A DNA stretch of 64,000 nucleotides from Vibrio marinisediminis. Its GTDB lineage: Bacteria; Pseudomonadota; Gammaproteobacteria; Enterobacterales; Vibrionaceae. A program made the position numbers and the translations under genes. The stretch covers positions 1 through 64,000 of the forward strand of contig NZ_JACFYF010000009.1 in the NCBI RefSeq assembly GCF_014050145.1, read 5' to 3'. The notes below the pieces were generated by a model, which worked only from the letters and a program-made list of their open reading frames with translations, made no database searches and was not told the DNA's origin. How positions within the stretch are numbered: position 1 is the stretch's first letter; each line of letters opens with the position of its first letter. Of the stretch, positions 33,656-44,607 are shown one piece after another.

Positions 33656-35575
33656 ATGTTTCAAAGCACCGAATCGAAATCCAGATCCGAACACCATACT
33701 CAACCCACAAACTTCTTTGATCGCTGGACTATCAAAGCCAAACTTCTCGCGATAAATGCTATTTTGCTTGTTGGTGTCATCTGCTATGGCATGTTCGAAC
33801 AGTACAGTCTCAACAATATGCATGAGTTAGAGCTCGCGTCTGTTGAAAATGCCGAGGCAGAAATAGATTTGCTGACGTTAAGACGTCATGAAAAAGATTT
33901 TATTGCACGTCATGATATTAAATATCAACAACGTTTTAACCAAACTTTCTCTCAATTGACTGAAAGATTGAGGCAGCTTGAACAACGAATCAAGGAACAC
34001 AATCTCGGTTTGGATGGGCGTATAAATGTCATCACCGCTACACTCGAACAATATGGCGTTAAGTTTGGGCAATTAGTCAATCAAATAGAGATCATCGATT
34101 CCAAAACAACGGGACAGTCGTTGGTAAATAAGTTGACGGATTCGAGAAAGCTATTACGTGATGAAGTAATTTCTCTTAACAACCTCGAAGCCAAGCTCAA
34201 GCTCTCAGAATTAATGGAAAAAGACTTCCAGTACCTCGCCTACCCATCTGAACGAACCGAATTGGAGCTTGCGGAATCCTTGCAGTCTTTTTATCAGCAG
34301 TTTGCCTACTTGCCGATGTTGCAGAGCTCCTTTAATAACTATCAAACCGATTTGGTCAATTTGTTTAAAGCAAATACCCAACTGGGATTAAGTCCAAGCC
34401 TTGGGATTCGCGGTGCTCTAAGGAGTACCGTTCATACAACAGAGAAAGAAATCCTATCTCTTCAAGGAGAGATCGAATCTTCCATTTTGTTAGCAGCCGA
34501 CCAAGTCAAAATGCAACTGCATGTTTTTGGTGGCGTGCTGGCATTGATCCTCTCTGGGCTATTGATGCTGATCGGTCGCAATATCATAGGGCGTATCCAA
34601 ATGATCAATACCATGATGCATGACATTGCAAAAGGTAATGGCGATTTGACTGTTAGAATGAACGCGACGGGTAAAGATGAGCTTGCGCAGCTTGCCGGTT
34701 CATTCGATACGTTTACGTCAAAACTACACAGTTTGATTAAAGATGTGGCTCAGGCGAAAGATGTACTCGATGAAAGCTCATCGTTGAGTGCCCTATCAGC
34801 GAACAAAAGTATGGGCAACGCAGAGCAGCAAAAAATTGAATCCGAAAGTGTAGCGACTGCCGTCAATCAGTTGGTGCACACCAGCCATGAGATCACCTCT
34901 AATATTGAGCATGCCGCCGCCAGTGCCTCAAATATGAAAGATTCCTCTCAGTTAGCGAGAGATATAACCCATAGAGCAAGTTCGAGCATGCAAACACTCT
35001 CAGTCGACATTGCCAACTCCCAAAGCTTGATCGAACAACTCGAAGAGCAAAGCCATCAAATCAACTCAGTAGTATCAACCATTCAAGGTATTGCAGAGCA
35101 AACCAACCTGCTCGCGCTTAATGCCGCAATTGAAGCTGCGCGCGCGGGAGAACATGGTCGAGGGTTTGCTGTGGTGGCTGACGAAGTGCGTGATCTTTCA
35201 ATGAAGACAGATAATTCGACGCGACAAATTGAATCAACGATTAGTAACCTATCAAGCCAAATTCAAACTACAGTGTCCATTATGGCAGCAAGCCAGCAGC
35301 AAGCAGAATCGACGATGCAGAACACCTTGCAAGTAGTGGATGCGATCGATGAGGTCAATCAACAAATAGAAGATCTGTTTGGTATGAATGCTCAAATTGC
35401 AACGGCGTCAGAAGAGCAATCTATGGTCTCTAACGAAATCGATAGGAACATTACTCAGATAGCTTCGCTGGCAAGTGACACATACCAAGAAGTTCAAGAG
35501 TCTGTTCGATATAGCGAGCAAGTAAGTGAAGTCAACAGCAAACTGGATTCTCTGGTTGCTCAGTTCCGCTATTAG
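33656..35575 (+). CDS. Methyl-accepting chemotaxis protein
   Basis: A 639-residue chemoreceptor. Helix about 29-48, a long helical periplasmic domain (about 49-285) and a second helix near 286-306, then HAMP and the signalling hairpin with the [13 protein letters not shown] tip near residue 481. The periplasmic domain contains [13 protein letters not shown] near residues 76-88, a pattern I associate with helical bimodular (HBM) sensors; two stacked four-helix bundles fit its size. Ligand unknown. Single gene with its own terminator. Nearness to fdh genes is not evidence of formate sensing. Confidence 0.93.
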   Translation: MFQSTESKSRSEHHTQPTNFFDRWTIKAKLLAINAILLVGVICYGMFEQYSLNNMHELELASVENAEAEIDLLTLRRHEKDFIARHDIKYQQRFNQTFSQLTERLRQLEQRIKEHNLGLDGRINVITATLEQYGVKFGQLVNQIEIIDSKTTGQSLVNKLTDSRKLLRDEVISLNNLEAKLKLSELMEKDFQYLAYPSERTELELAESLQSFYQQFAYLPMLQSSFNNYQTDLVNLFKANTQLGLSPSLGIRGALRSTVHTTEKEILSLQGEIESSILLAADQVKMQLHVFGGVLALILSGLLMLIGRNIIGRIQMINTMMHDIAKGNGDLTVRMNATGKDELAQLAGSFDTFTSKLHSLIKDVAQAKDVLDESSSLSALSANKSMGNAEQQKIESESVATAVNQLVHTSHEITSNIEHAAASASNMKDSSQLARDITHRASSSMQTLSVDIANSQSLIEQLEEQSHQINSVVSTIQGIAEQTNLLALNAAIEAARAGEHGRGFAVVADEVRDLSMKTDNSTRQIESTISNLSSQIQTTVSIMAASQQQAESTMQNTLQVVDAIDEVNQQIEDLFGMNAQIATASEEQSMVSNEIDRNITQIASLASDTYQEVQESVRYSEQVSEVNSKLDSLVAQFRY

Positions 35576-35628
35576 TACCTATCGCTAAACACACATAACA
35601 GCGAAGGCGACACAAATAGTAGGCAAAA

Positions 35629-35655
35629 AAAACGGGCTCATTATAAGCCCGTTTT
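35629..35655. terminator. Bidirectional terminator between the chemoreceptor and ybiT genes
   Basis: Ten-base stem AAAACGGGCT/AGCCCGTTTT with a seven-base loop between convergent genes. Confidence 0.9.
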
Positions 35656-35673
35656 CTCATTTAAACTTTGCAA

Positions 35674-37266
35674 TTAGCCATCAATACCACGAGAGCGTAA
35701 GAACTCAGCGTATGTACCACGGAAATCGTTAATCTTACCGTCACGAATCTCTAATACACGCGTAGCCAAAGAGTCTACGAAGATACGGTCATGCGATACG
35801 AAGAACAGTGTACCTTTGTACTGCTCAAGAGCCGTGTTTAATGACTCAATTGATTCCATATCCATGTGGTTGGTTGGTTCATCCATCAATAGCATGTTTG
35901 GTTTATGCATCATGATCTTACCAAGCAGCATACGACCTTGCTCACCACCAGACAGTACTTTTACTGACTTTTTGATGTCATCTTGAGAGAACAGCATACG
36001 ACCTAGGAAGCTACGAAGCACTTGCTCATCGTCGCCTTCTTGACGCCATTGTCCCATCCAGTCCATTAGGTTCATGTCTTCTTCAAAGTCATGAGCGTGG
36101 TCTTGGGCGTAGTAGCCGATGTTTGAGTTTTCAGACCACTTGTAGTGACCAGTACGAGCTTCTAACACACCCGCAAGCGTATTCAATAGTGTCGTTTTAC
36201 CTACACCGTTCTCACCGATAATGGCAACACGCTCACCTACCTCGAAAATAGCATTAAAGTCTGAGAACAAGTCCTCTTCAAAACCTTGGCTTAGGTTTTC
36301 AACTTCTAGTGCATTACGGAATAGCTCTTTAGATTGTTCAAAACGAATGAATGGGTTTTGACGGCTAGACGCTTTTACTTCATCAAGCTTAATTTTATCG
36401 ATTTGCTTAGCACGTGATGTCGCTTGCTTCGCTTTAGATGCGTTTGCAGAGAAACGTGCTACGAAGGTTTGCAGTTCAGCAATTTGCGCTTTCTTCTTCG
36501 CATTATCAGACAATAGACGTTCACGTGATTGGCTAGCAGCCGTCATGTACTCATCATAGTTACCTGGGAATAGACGTAACTCACCGTAGTCTAAGTCAGC
36601 CATGTGAGTACAAACTGAGTTTAGGAAGTGACGGTCGTGCGAAATGATGATCATTGTGCAGTTACGTTGGTTTAGCGTCTCTTCCAACCAGCGAATTGTA
36701 TCCATATCCAAGTTGTTGGTTGGTTCGTCTAGTAGCATGATGTGCGGGTCTGCAAAAAGAACCTGTGCTAATAGAACACGCAGTTTCCAACCAGGAGCCA
36801 CTTCACTCATTAGACCGAAGTGTTGCTCTTCAGGGATACCTACCGCGAGAAGAAGCTCGCCAGCTTTCGCTTCAGCCATGTAGCCATCCATTTCTGCGAA
36901 TAGCACTTCTAGATCGGCAACTTTCATGCCGTCATCTTCACTCATCTCAGGTAGAGAGTAGATACGCTCACGTTCTTGCTTTACTTCCCACAGTTCTTTA
37001 TAGCCCATGATGACAGTATCAATAACTGTGTATTGCTCATAAGCAAACTGATCCTGATTCAGCTTCGCAACACGTTCATTTGGGTCGTAGCTAACGTTAC
37101 CGCCAGTTGGCTCTAGTTCACCACTAAGGATCTTCATAAACGTTGACTTACCACAGCCATTTGCGCCGATAAGACCGTAACGGTTACCTTCGCCAAATTT
37201 AACTGAGATATTTTCAAATAGTGGCTTAGCGCCAAATTGTTGCGTGATATTAGCAGTGGAGATCAA
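35674..37266 (-). CDS. ybiT: ABC-F ATPase, YbiT type
   Basis: A 530-residue soluble ABC-F protein with two ATPase domains joined by an arm/linker. ABC-F factors bind the ribosome and help translation. Walker [10 protein letters not shown] and GENGVGKTT, signatures followed by LDEPTNNLD and MDEPTNHMD. It is collinear with E. coli YbiT (530 residues) if a TTG at 37266 is the start; the in-frame ATG at 37311 adds 15 residues (beginning RRFPPF) not found in the family. AAGG lies upstream of the TTG. There is no membrane partner, as expected. Confidence 0.9.
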   Translation of the reverse strand: MISTANITQQFGAKPLFENISVKFGEGNRYGLIGANGCGKSTFMKILSGELEPTGGNVSYDPNERVAKLNQDQFAYEQYTVIDTVIMGYKELWEVKQERERIYSLPEMSEDDGMKVADLEVLFAEMDGYMAEAKAGELLLAVGIPEEQHFGLMSEVAPGWKLRVLLAQVLFADPHIMLLDEPTNNLDMDTIRWLEETLNQRNCTMIIISHDRHFLNSVCTHMADLDYGELRLFPGNYDEYMTAASQSRERLLSDNAKKKAQIAELQTFVARFSANASKAKQATSRAKQIDKIKLDEVKASSRQNPFIRFEQSKELFRNALEVENLSQGFEEDLFSDFNAIFEVGERVAIIGENGVGKTTLLNTLAGVLEARTGHYKWSENSNIGYYAQDHAHDFEEDMNLMDWMGQWRQEGDDEQVLRSFLGRMLFSQDDIKKSVKVLSGGEQGRMLLGKIMMHKPNMLLMDEPTNHMDMESIESLNTALEQYKGTLFFVSHDRIFVDSLATRVLEIRDGKINDFRGTYAEFLRSRGIDG

Positions 37267-37653
37267 AACCTGTACCTTAGCTAGTGAATTAAAGGGGGGA
37301 AAACGGCGCAACGTTACTGATAAAGCGCCTTAACTGCAAGTTTTGTTTTTAGTTTAGCCTATTTAGCTGACGAATTATCGCGGATTCAAAACGTGTTAAC
37401 AGGTCACCAATGATGGGCGTTTCCTTATGGCTTAGCTAAAAATGAAAACTCGACTTTTACGATTATTACTACTTCTACAGACCACCACCAAACTAAATGA
37501 CAGCCATAGCAGCTCAGATGCATTATGACATAACTTTGACACAGATCTCACTTTTCTCAATACAATCCCTCCCCCTCATTTTATCGAGCGGAGCTATCTC
37601 TTCCGCTAAAACAACTACAATAATTCCAACATAACTATTTAAAAGAGTGATAT
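37267..37653. other. Divergent intergenic region between ybiT and the P-loop protein gene
   Basis: No RNA gene or reading frame of note. The rightward promoter candidate is given separately. The leftward ybiT promoter could not be placed with confidence. Confidence 0.4.
37536..37566 (+). promoter_or_regulatory. Candidate sigma-70 promoter of the P-loop/MscS unit
   Basis: TTGACA (37536-37541) and TACAAT (37561-37566) are separated by 19 bases. The -35 is perfect, the -10 has five of six; the spacing is slightly long. Leader about 80 bases. Confidence 0.5.
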
Positions 37654-40014
37654 ATGCATTATTACTTGCGCGGCTTTTACTTACGAGTATTAGTCTTAGC
37701 GTGCTTGTTAGTTGCGGTTCCTAGCCTTGCTAACAATGAATATGGTTTTAAACCCCAGCCTCAGAGCTCACCTGAGGCAAATGAAATAGCACAACAGGTT
37801 TCAGCACTACCTGAACCGCTTTTTATGACGCAGAAAGACAAACGTCAGGTCAATTTATTACTGGCAAAGGTCCTGCGTATCCAAAGAGATCAAATTACGG
37901 ACTTCGCCAGTCATTTAGAAGAGTTTCGCGCGAACAGCTCTGATGAAGCATGGAACAGTGTCCAAAGCAGTTACTTCTCGTTAACCAGCTTAAACCAAAG
38001 TAAGCAAATTTTGCTTGGGTTAACCAACCCTGCCAATAGAGACCGATTGACGGGTTTCGGTCCTTACGGTGTAACTCAGTTTAAGCAAGAATGGCAACTG
38101 ACTAAGCATAATGCGGAATATTTGGTTTATTTCCAAATACGAAGCTTCCAGTCGTTGATAAAAGATATCTTTATCTCACCTATTCCTGTTATTTGGGCGG
38201 CGCTTAAAGTGTTGTTCATCTACTTCGGTTTAGTTTGGTGGTTGGCAAACAGTAAACGTTTGATTGATCTGTTTCGTGTCAGCCAACTGGAGAGTAAATC
38301 TAACCCTCCTCTATGGGTAAGATTGATTTGGTACACCAGTAGAGCACACCGTGCCATTGCGTGGCTTATCGCTATTACGCTCTCTTTACGGGTACTATCG
38401 CAAATCCCGAGTTTGCAGCATTTAATATTGTTAGAGATCTTCACTTGGTGGGTTCTCGGCGGATCAATTGCAATCAGCTTTATTCTCGAATTTGCCTACC
38501 GCAACAGTAGCAGTTCTTCACGTGAGGTGATTGCGCTCCGCTTATCGACTATTCGCCGCTATGTGTGGAGCATTATCATCGCGGGTGTCATCTTACAGAT
38601 TTCAATTCGTACGCTCGGTAAAGGCACCATTTATAGCTGGATTTACAGCGCACTGTTTTTCTGGTTCGTTTTGGTCACCATATCCATTCTTAAACTGTGG
38701 CGGAATAAAGTATTCGAAGCGTTAAGCCATCACACAGAGCGACCTGTGTGGGTTAACTGGGCAGTTAATCGCCAAAATACCTTTTTGTTAAACATAGCCG
38801 CAACCGCGGTAGGTATTGTTTGGCTCATTATTGATGGAATTAAGCATCGTCTTATGGGCTTGCTCTCTCGCTCAACTTTGTTTAGCCAAGCACTTGCCTA
38901 TCTATTTCGTATTGAAGTGGCGAAACAATCCGATATCGACAAGGGTCAGCAAAACTTGGTGCGCATAAAAGGCGAGCAGGTGTTTGACTACGTGCTTCCT
39001 GGTAGTATTGACAGCGAATTGATTCATTACGCCAATGATGAAATCAAACAGCTTTCGCGCTATTTGATGTCAGACAGCCCTGCAATTTGCGTCGTCTCTG
39101 GTGAACGCGGTATTGGGGCAACTACGCTGCTTAATAGCATGCTCAATAAAGTATCGAATGCAGAGCCGCTTTATTTAAGCTGCCCCTATTCCGGCTATGT
39201 AGAGCTGCTGTCACTGCTCGCTTTAAGTTTAGGTTTGGATGAAGATGCGAGTGAAATACAAATTCTCGCTTACCTACGTAAAAGTGATACCGCTTACCTA
39301 ATTGCAATTGATAACGCTCATCGCCTTGTTAAACCCATGGTCGGTGGATTGAGTGATCTCATGCGTCTCACTAACCTGCTACGCCGCTCAAAGAAAAACC
39401 ATCGCATCGTCTTCTCCATCGTTAAGTCAAGCTGGCGTTTTGTAGACCGTGCTCGTGGAGAACGCTTACTGTTTGACTTAGTTTGTTTCCTACCGCGTTG
39501 GAATGAAAAACAAATCGGTCAATTACTTGATAGCCGCATCAACAAGCAATTAGAAAAGCCGCTCTCCTTTGAAGGATTGATCGTGCCTAAGCAGTGGGAC
39601 CAAGATGAAATGAGTGAAGAAGATCGCGCGAAACAAGGCTTCTACCGTATCTTATGGCATTACTCCGATGGTAACCCAACCGTCGCTCTGCGTTTCTTCC
39701 GTCTTTCTATCAACCGTAATAAAGAGACTGAGCAAGCGGTTGTAAGATTGTTCCATGTGCCGGAATCGCAAGAGTTAGAAAACATGCCTAAGCCAATGTT
39801 GGCGGTAATGCGCTCCATCATACAACTTGAAATTGCGTCACCTGAAATTCTTTCTGACTGTACTCAATTGAGTATTGCGGAAATTACCGGGATTTTGCGT
39901 TATTTCCAAAGCCGTGGGTACATTGAGTGGAGTGAAGATCAAGCACGCATCTCTGATCACTGGTTCCGTCACATAACCAACGTTCTTGACCGTCAACATC
40001 TATTGGTGAAGTAG
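37654..40014 (+). CDS. Membrane protein with degenerate P-loop NTPase domain
   Basis: A 786-residue protein that I do not recognise. Signal peptide (about 1-26, cut near SLA-NN), a periplasmic domain of about 150 residues, five or six helices (about 175-385), then a cytoplasmic AAA/STAND-like domain (about 450-700) and a winged-helix-like end (ISIAEITGILRYFQSRGYIEW type motif). The P-loop reads GERGIGATT at 483-491: the Walker A lysine is replaced by alanine. Walker B reads LIAIDNAH, with N for the catalytic E. It may therefore bind but not hydrolyse nucleotide. The stop is one base from the MscS-type gene, so the two almost surely act together; a channel-regulating role is inferred. Confidence 0.75.
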   Translation: MHYYLRGFYLRVLVLACLLVAVPSLANNEYGFKPQPQSSPEANEIAQQVSALPEPLFMTQKDKRQVNLLLAKVLRIQRDQITDFASHLEEFRANSSDEAWNSVQSSYFSLTSLNQSKQILLGLTNPANRDRLTGFGPYGVTQFKQEWQLTKHNAEYLVYFQIRSFQSLIKDIFISPIPVIWAALKVLFIYFGLVWWLANSKRLIDLFRVSQLESKSNPPLWVRLIWYTSRAHRAIAWLIAITLSLRVLSQIPSLQHLILLEIFTWWVLGGSIAISFILEFAYRNSSSSSREVIALRLSTIRRYVWSIIIAGVILQISIRTLGKGTIYSWIYSALFFWFVLVTISILKLWRNKVFEALSHHTERPVWVNWAVNRQNTFLLNIAATAVGIVWLIIDGIKHRLMGLLSRSTLFSQALAYLFRIEVAKQSDIDKGQQNLVRIKGEQVFDYVLPGSIDSELIHYANDEIKQLSRYLMSDSPAICVVSGERGIGATTLLNSMLNKVSNAEPLYLSCPYSGYVELLSLLALSLGLDEDASEIQILAYLRKSDTAYLIAIDNAHRLVKPMVGGLSDLMRLTNLLRRSKKNHRIVFSIVKSSWRFVDRARGERLLFDLVCFLPRWNEKQIGQLLDSRINKQLEKPLSFEGLIVPKQWDQDEMSEEDRAKQGFYRILWHYSDGNPTVALRFFRLSINRNKETEQAVVRLFHVPESQELENMPKPMLAVMRSIIQLEIASPEILSDCTQLSIAEITGILRYFQSRGYIEWSEDQARISDHWFRHITNVLDRQHLLVK

Positions 40015-40015
40015 T

Positions 40016-40894
40016 ATGAAAAGAATTATAACCCTACTGTTTATCAGTTTGCTTGCCATGCCTTGTATGGCAACAGAAGAGATCGCCAATGTAGAGAACA
40101 TCTCAAAGATCGCGAGTCTTATTCGCTGGAGCGGCGTATTCTTCTCAATGTTTGTTATTGCGGCGACTTGGCTGCTGCTTAAGTTCATGAACTCAATGGT
40201 CGAAAGCTTTGGTAGCCAATTCGTTCAATATCGAATGTTGCTGCAAAAGCTTCAATCATTTACCCAGTTCTTCATTTACATGACTACCGGTATTGTGGTG
40301 TTTATGATGAGCTTTCGTATTAACGATCAAATATTGGCGCTCATCGGCGGTACGTTAGCGGTTTCGGTTGGTTTTGCGCTCAAAGACCTTGCAGCGTCGT
40401 TTATTGCCGGGATCACCGTTATGGTAGACAGACCGTTTCAGGTAGGTGACCGCGTCACCTTTGAAGGCAATTACGGTGATATCATTGCGATTGGTTTGCG
40501 CTCTGTTCGTATGCGTACGCTCAATGATGACATCATCACTATCCCTAACAACAAGTTTCTAAACGAAGTCGTGGTCAGCGGTAACTATGGAGCTTTAGAT
40601 ATGCAGGTTGTGATCCCCTTCTACATCAGCATGGACGAGGACATTACTCTCGCACGCGACTTGATTCAAGAAGCCGCTTCTTCAAGCCGCTATATCCACC
40701 TACCTAAGCCGGTCACGGTACTAGTTAGGCAAACAATGGCTGATAACTACTTGGCGATTCAATTGACTTGTAAAGCGTACGTTGTCGATACCGCGTATGA
40801 AAAACTGTTTGAAACTGACATTACCCTTCGCGTAATGAAAGAATTTCGCAAGCACAGTATCAAACCACCTAAGATTGCGGTTAATGCTGGATAA
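40016..40894 (+). CDS. MscS-family mechanosensitive channel
   Basis: A 292-residue small-conductance channel protein. Signal-like N-terminus (1-20), two or three helices, then the pore helix with the Gly/Ala pattern GGTLAVSVGFALKDLAASFIAG near 110-131 and the MscS beta domain (VGDRVTFEGNYGDIIAIGLRSVRM, then TIPNNKF). Its C-terminal domain is complete. Other MscS proteins release solutes under osmotic downshock. It is co-transcribed with the degenerate P-loop protein and ends before a strong terminator. Confidence 0.92.
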   Translation: MKRIITLLFISLLAMPCMATEEIANVENISKIASLIRWSGVFFSMFVIAATWLLLKFMNSMVESFGSQFVQYRMLLQKLQSFTQFFIYMTTGIVVFMMSFRINDQILALIGGTLAVSVGFALKDLAASFIAGITVMVDRPFQVGDRVTFEGNYGDIIAIGLRSVRMRTLNDDIITIPNNKFLNEVVVSGNYGALDMQVVIPFYISMDEDITLARDLIQEAASSSRYIHLPKPVTVLVRQTMADNYLAIQLTCKAYVVDTAYEKLFETDITLRVMKEFRKHSIKPPKIAVNAG

Positions 40895-40975
40895 ACGAAC
40901 GGTGGGTTGAGTTGCTATTGGTAATGTCTCTATCGTATTGAGTCCCACTGTACTCAGCCAACTCAAGCTCTAGTT

Positions 40976-41008
40976 AAATAAAAACCGCCATCACGGCGGT
41001 TTTTATTT
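40976..41008. terminator. Bidirectional terminator after the MscS gene
   Basis: A 14-base perfect stem (AAATAAAAACCGCC and its complement) with loop ATCAC; serves the MscS gene and the convergent kinase gene. Confidence 0.93.
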
Positions 41009-41032
41009 AGAACACAATTACCTTTAACGAAA

Positions 41033-43078
41033 TTAACCTTTGGTCGAAACCAACAGATGAATCTCTGCTTTCTTGGGTAACCGAATGGTAAAGCGGCTAC
41101 CCTTACCCCATTCTGACTCAACCGTTAACTCGCCACCGGTTTGGCTAAGAATACTTTGTGAAACGGAAAGCCCTAGCCCTGTACCTTCTCGTTTGGTTGT
41201 ATAAAATGGTGAGAAAATTCGTTTGATGTTCTCAGGTCTAATCCCTGTCCCTTGATCTTCAATGTGAATTAACGCGCCTTTCTCTTCGCCATGTTCCAAC
41301 CAGTCTTCACTGGTAATGCTCAATTGTCCTTTTCCCTGCATGGCATGAATACCATTCATTTGCAGGTTGACTAATATCTGCAAGAGCTGGTGACGGTTAA
41401 TTTCTACTGAGCTATGCGCTCGCAAATCGGTCACAAACTCGATATCACGCTTCTTGCTACCCGTTTTTACTAAGGTGACACTCTCTTCAACGATCGGGTT
41501 AACGTGCTGCCACGTAATTTCATCTTGCACCCCTCCCTGACGACTGTATTGCAACAAACTCCGAGTAATATTTCGAATGCGATCAATTTGAGTGTGTATC
41601 GCATCTAACTCTTCTTGAACACGATTAGCGTCTTCGCCCAATTCAAATTGAATTAACTCGACATTACCTAATATGACCGCACTTGGATTATTAATTTCGT
41701 GCGCAATACCTGCGGTTAGTTCGCCTAGCGCCGCCAGCTTTTCATGAACAACCAGCTTATCTCGAGTCTGATTGAGCAGTTGAATATGCAGCTCTAACTC
41801 GGCAGTTTTCTCTTCTAAACTCGCAGTACGCTGCTGCACTTTGCCTTCTAACTCAACCGCGGCGTATTTCAGCTCATTTTTGCGCTGTCTTAAGAGATCC
41901 AACATATTATCAAACTGTTTCGCCAACTGAGCCAACTCATGCTCATCATCCAAACCAAGGTGACCGATTCGGGTCTCTTTACCCAGTTGGATCATTTTGA
42001 CCACACGGTGGATATGTTCTATTGGATTAAATAAGTCGCGTGACCCACGGTAGACCATTATTCCAGAAATAATCAGTAGGAAAATGGTGGTAAAACTAAT
42101 TTCAGCAATATTGGTGACGTATGCTTTGAGGAACGGCCACATCAAGTAACCGGTATAAAGCATACCAATCACTTGATCGTTATTGTCTAGAATGGGCTGA
42201 TATGCGCTGATGTACCAAGCGTCATAAACAAATGCGCGGTTGACCCATTGCTCACCATTATCAAGAACAGCGTGTCGTACTTGATCAGAGACACGAGTAC
42301 CAATGGCGCGTCCTACATGATCAGTACTGTTTAATGGCACGTTAGTGCTCACACGTAGATCCCCAAGAAACAAGGTTAGTGTTCCTATTGGGCGCAAGTA
42401 ATCTTGTTCACTTGGGTAAATTAGATCTCGAATTTGATCGACTAAGATCGTACTGTTATTAAGCAGTAACCCCCCATCTAAATACCCCACCAACACACCT
42501 TGGCTATCGTGAACGGGTATCACAGTACGGCTGACTAATCCGCGATTTTCAACCGCCTGTGAATCTAACATCGCCACTTCAGCGCGTGTGCCGAGGTCTT
42601 GGTCTAATTTTGTCAGCTCTTGATAAGAGAGCAAATCAAAGAAAGAGTCACGTTGAGTTAATGCCGAGTAATCAAAAGAGTCTTCATTCTGGTCAACTTG
42701 ATGCAAACACAAAAAGTCGAGGTTATAACGTTGCTTTTGTTGAGACACCCATTTCTGTAGCGCAGCTTTATCAAGCCCACTCTCTAAGCGAATGCGAAAA
42801 TCGTAGGACTCTGCAAAGGCATCGATATGGTTAGCTTGTTTTTGCTGAATAAGCTCAATACTGTTATTGGCAACTTCTAATCGCTCCGAGACATCAATTA
42901 AAGTGCTTTGCCATGTGTAATGTATCGACCAATAGATGGTAATCCCAATTAACGCCATCAGAGTTAATATAATCGGTGCTGACGTAAGGATCATTAATCG
43001 ATAACGCACCATAGTTTTAAAGCGGTAGCGCCACTTACCAATTAACCCACTATGATCAATATTGCCATTATTCGGCAT
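41033..43078 (-). CDS. Cache-type sensor histidine kinase
   Basis: A 681-residue membrane kinase. Helix about 30-52, a periplasmic double-Cache-like sensor (about 55-320; motifs YDAWYISAYQPI and GMLYTGYL), a second helix near 330, HAMP (about 350-400), a coiled coil, then the H-box LGELTAGIAHEINNPS, the N-box and the GTGLGLSVS G-box. It is of the NtrB/DctB type that works with sigma-54 activators, and it overlaps the activator gene by 11 bases. The ligand is not evident; context suggests an anaerobic-growth or oxyanion signal. Confidence 0.92.
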   Translation of the reverse strand: MPNNGNIDHSGLIGKWRYRFKTMVRYRLMILTSAPIILTLMALIGITIYWSIHYTWQSTLIDVSERLEVANNSIELIQQKQANHIDAFAESYDFRIRLESGLDKAALQKWVSQQKQRYNLDFLCLHQVDQNEDSFDYSALTQRDSFFDLLSYQELTKLDQDLGTRAEVAMLDSQAVENRGLVSRTVIPVHDSQGVLVGYLDGGLLLNNSTILVDQIRDLIYPSEQDYLRPIGTLTLFLGDLRVSTNVPLNSTDHVGRAIGTRVSDQVRHAVLDNGEQWVNRAFVYDAWYISAYQPILDNNDQVIGMLYTGYLMWPFLKAYVTNIAEISFTTIFLLIISGIMVYRGSRDLFNPIEHIHRVVKMIQLGKETRIGHLGLDDEHELAQLAKQFDNMLDLLRQRKNELKYAAVELEGKVQQRTASLEEKTAELELHIQLLNQTRDKLVVHEKLAALGELTAGIAHEINNPSAVILGNVELIQFELGEDANRVQEELDAIHTQIDRIRNITRSLLQYSRQGGVQDEITWQHVNPIVEESVTLVKTGSKKRDIEFVTDLRAHSSVEINRHQLLQILVNLQMNGIHAMQGKGQLSITSEDWLEHGEEKGALIHIEDQGTGIRPENIKRIFSPFYTTKREGTGLGLSVSQSILSQTGGELTVESEWGKGSRFTIRLPKKAEIHLLVSTKG

Positions 43079-44519
43079 AATCAGAGCCCTCTGATTCCCA
43101 CTCTTTATATTTGCGCTCTAACGTTTTACGCGCCACGCCTAAATCGCGAGAGGCGGCGGACTTGTTGCCATCATAAAAATCAACAAGCTGTTGGATGTGC
43201 GATTTTTCAACTTCTTTTAGTGTCCAAGAGTTCGGATAACCTTTACCCGCTTCACGCGTTGGCTGAGCAACATCGATTAACTGCGATCCTGTGGTCACTG
43301 TCATGGATATGTGGTTTTGAACTTGGTTAATATTGAGCTCGCGCCAATAATGCGCAGGTGGCTTGCCTAACAATATGCAACGTTCTATCAAGTTTTTTAG
43401 TTCGCGAATATTACCCGGCCAATCATACTTATTCATTGCTTCAATATCTTCATGCGCCCAGTTTGGGTCGCCAACACCTAGCTCTTCAGAGAGCATTTTG
43501 GTAAAGAATGGCACGAGTTCATTGAGATCTTTTTTGCGTTCACGCAGTGGTGCAACATCAATTTTAAGTACGTTCAAACGATAGAATAAGTCTTCACGAA
43601 AGTTCCCTTTCGCCACTTCTTCTTGCAGGTTTCGGTTGGTCGCCGCAACCACTCGAACATCAATACTGATCTCCTTTTCACTGCCAACCGGACGAATGGT
43701 TCGCTGCTCTAGCACACGCAATAAAGAAGATTGCATTGCCAAAGGCATTTCGCCGATTTCATCTAAAAATAAGGTGCCACTATTGGCCACTCTAAAAAGA
43801 CCTTCTCTGCCTTTCTTAGCGCCGGTAAACGCACCAGAGGTGTGACCAAACAATTCACTTTCTAGCAGTTCTGGCGCAATTGCTCCGCAGTTAACCGGGA
43901 CAAATGGGCCGTTACGACCACTGGCTTCATGTACACCTCGAGCCACAAGTTCTTTACCTGTGCCCGACTCACCCTCAATCAATACCGACGCGCGTGAAGG
44001 CGCAAACTGGCTGATCAGTTGACGCAACTGTTTGGTCTTTTCTGATCTGCCGGCAATTTCACTGATTATATGGCGCTTTACGTCTCTAGATAGCGCGTAT
44101 TGCAAACGCTCATTGAGCCGCTTATCCATACAACGTTGAACCGATTGCAACATTTGGCTGAGGTTAAAAGGTTTAAGAATAAAATCAGTTGCACCCAGCT
44201 TTAACGCCGAAATCGCAGTTTCAAGATCGGCATAACCTGTCATGAAAATTACTTCTGCTCGGCGCTCATCATCATTAAACGCTTCTTCCCACTCAATACC
44301 AGAACGCCCAGGCAAATTAATGTCTAAAATTATAAGATCATAATGGTTGGCGAGGCGCAGTGTTTCTGCTTGTTCGATACTCCCAGCGGTGTCCACTTTC
44401 GAAAACCATTTGCTCAGTGCTTTTTTAAGTATCGCTTGCATCCCAGCCTCGTCGTCAACCACAAGAACGGAGAATGCTTGGTATTGGAGTGATTTACTTG
44501 CATCTAAAGATGTAGACAT
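43068..44519 (-). CDS. NtrC-family sigma-54-dependent response regulator
   Basis: A 483-residue activator. Receiver (about 15-130) with DDE at the N-terminus, the phosphorylated Asp in LIILDINLPG and K in FILKPF; AAA+ domain with GESGTGKE, the sigma-54 contact loop GAFTGA, and GTLFLDEIGEM; C-terminal Fis-type helix-turn-helix (NKSAASRDLGVARKTLERK). It is transcribed with the sensor kinase, divergent from tupA. The 17-base palindrome in the divergent region and its fdh twin are the best candidates for its sites. Confidence 0.95.
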   Translation of the reverse strand: MSTSLDASKSLQYQAFSVLVVDDEAGMQAILKKALSKWFSKVDTAGSIEQAETLRLANHYDLIILDINLPGRSGIEWEEAFNDDERRAEVIFMTGYADLETAISALKLGATDFILKPFNLSQMLQSVQRCMDKRLNERLQYALSRDVKRHIISEIAGRSEKTKQLRQLISQFAPSRASVLIEGESGTGKELVARGVHEASGRNGPFVPVNCGAIAPELLESELFGHTSGAFTGAKKGREGLFRVANSGTLFLDEIGEMPLAMQSSLLRVLEQRTIRPVGSEKEISIDVRVVAATNRNLQEEVAKGNFREDLFYRLNVLKIDVAPLRERKKDLNELVPFFTKMLSEELGVGDPNWAHEDIEAMNKYDWPGNIRELKNLIERCILLGKPPAHYWRELNINQVQNHISMTVTTGSQLIDVAQPTREAGKGYPNSWTLKEVEKSHIQQLVDFYDGNKSAASRDLGVARKTLERKYKEWESEGSDYAE

Positions 44520-44590
44520 ATCTTAAACTCGATGTTTTTCAGTTATGGGTCAGAGTGTACCAAGGTTTTGTTACTGGGATCGAGCAATAG

Positions 44591-44607
44591 TGAGACAATT
44601 TGTCTCA
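44591..44607. promoter_or_regulatory. Upstream activator-type palindrome of the tup promoter
   Basis: TGAGACAATTTGTCTCA, a perfect seven-base dyad with a three-base centre (TGAGACA-N3-TGTCTCA), centred about 92 bases before the predicted tup start and 80 bases before the activator gene start. It could serve both directions. Confidence 0.65.
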
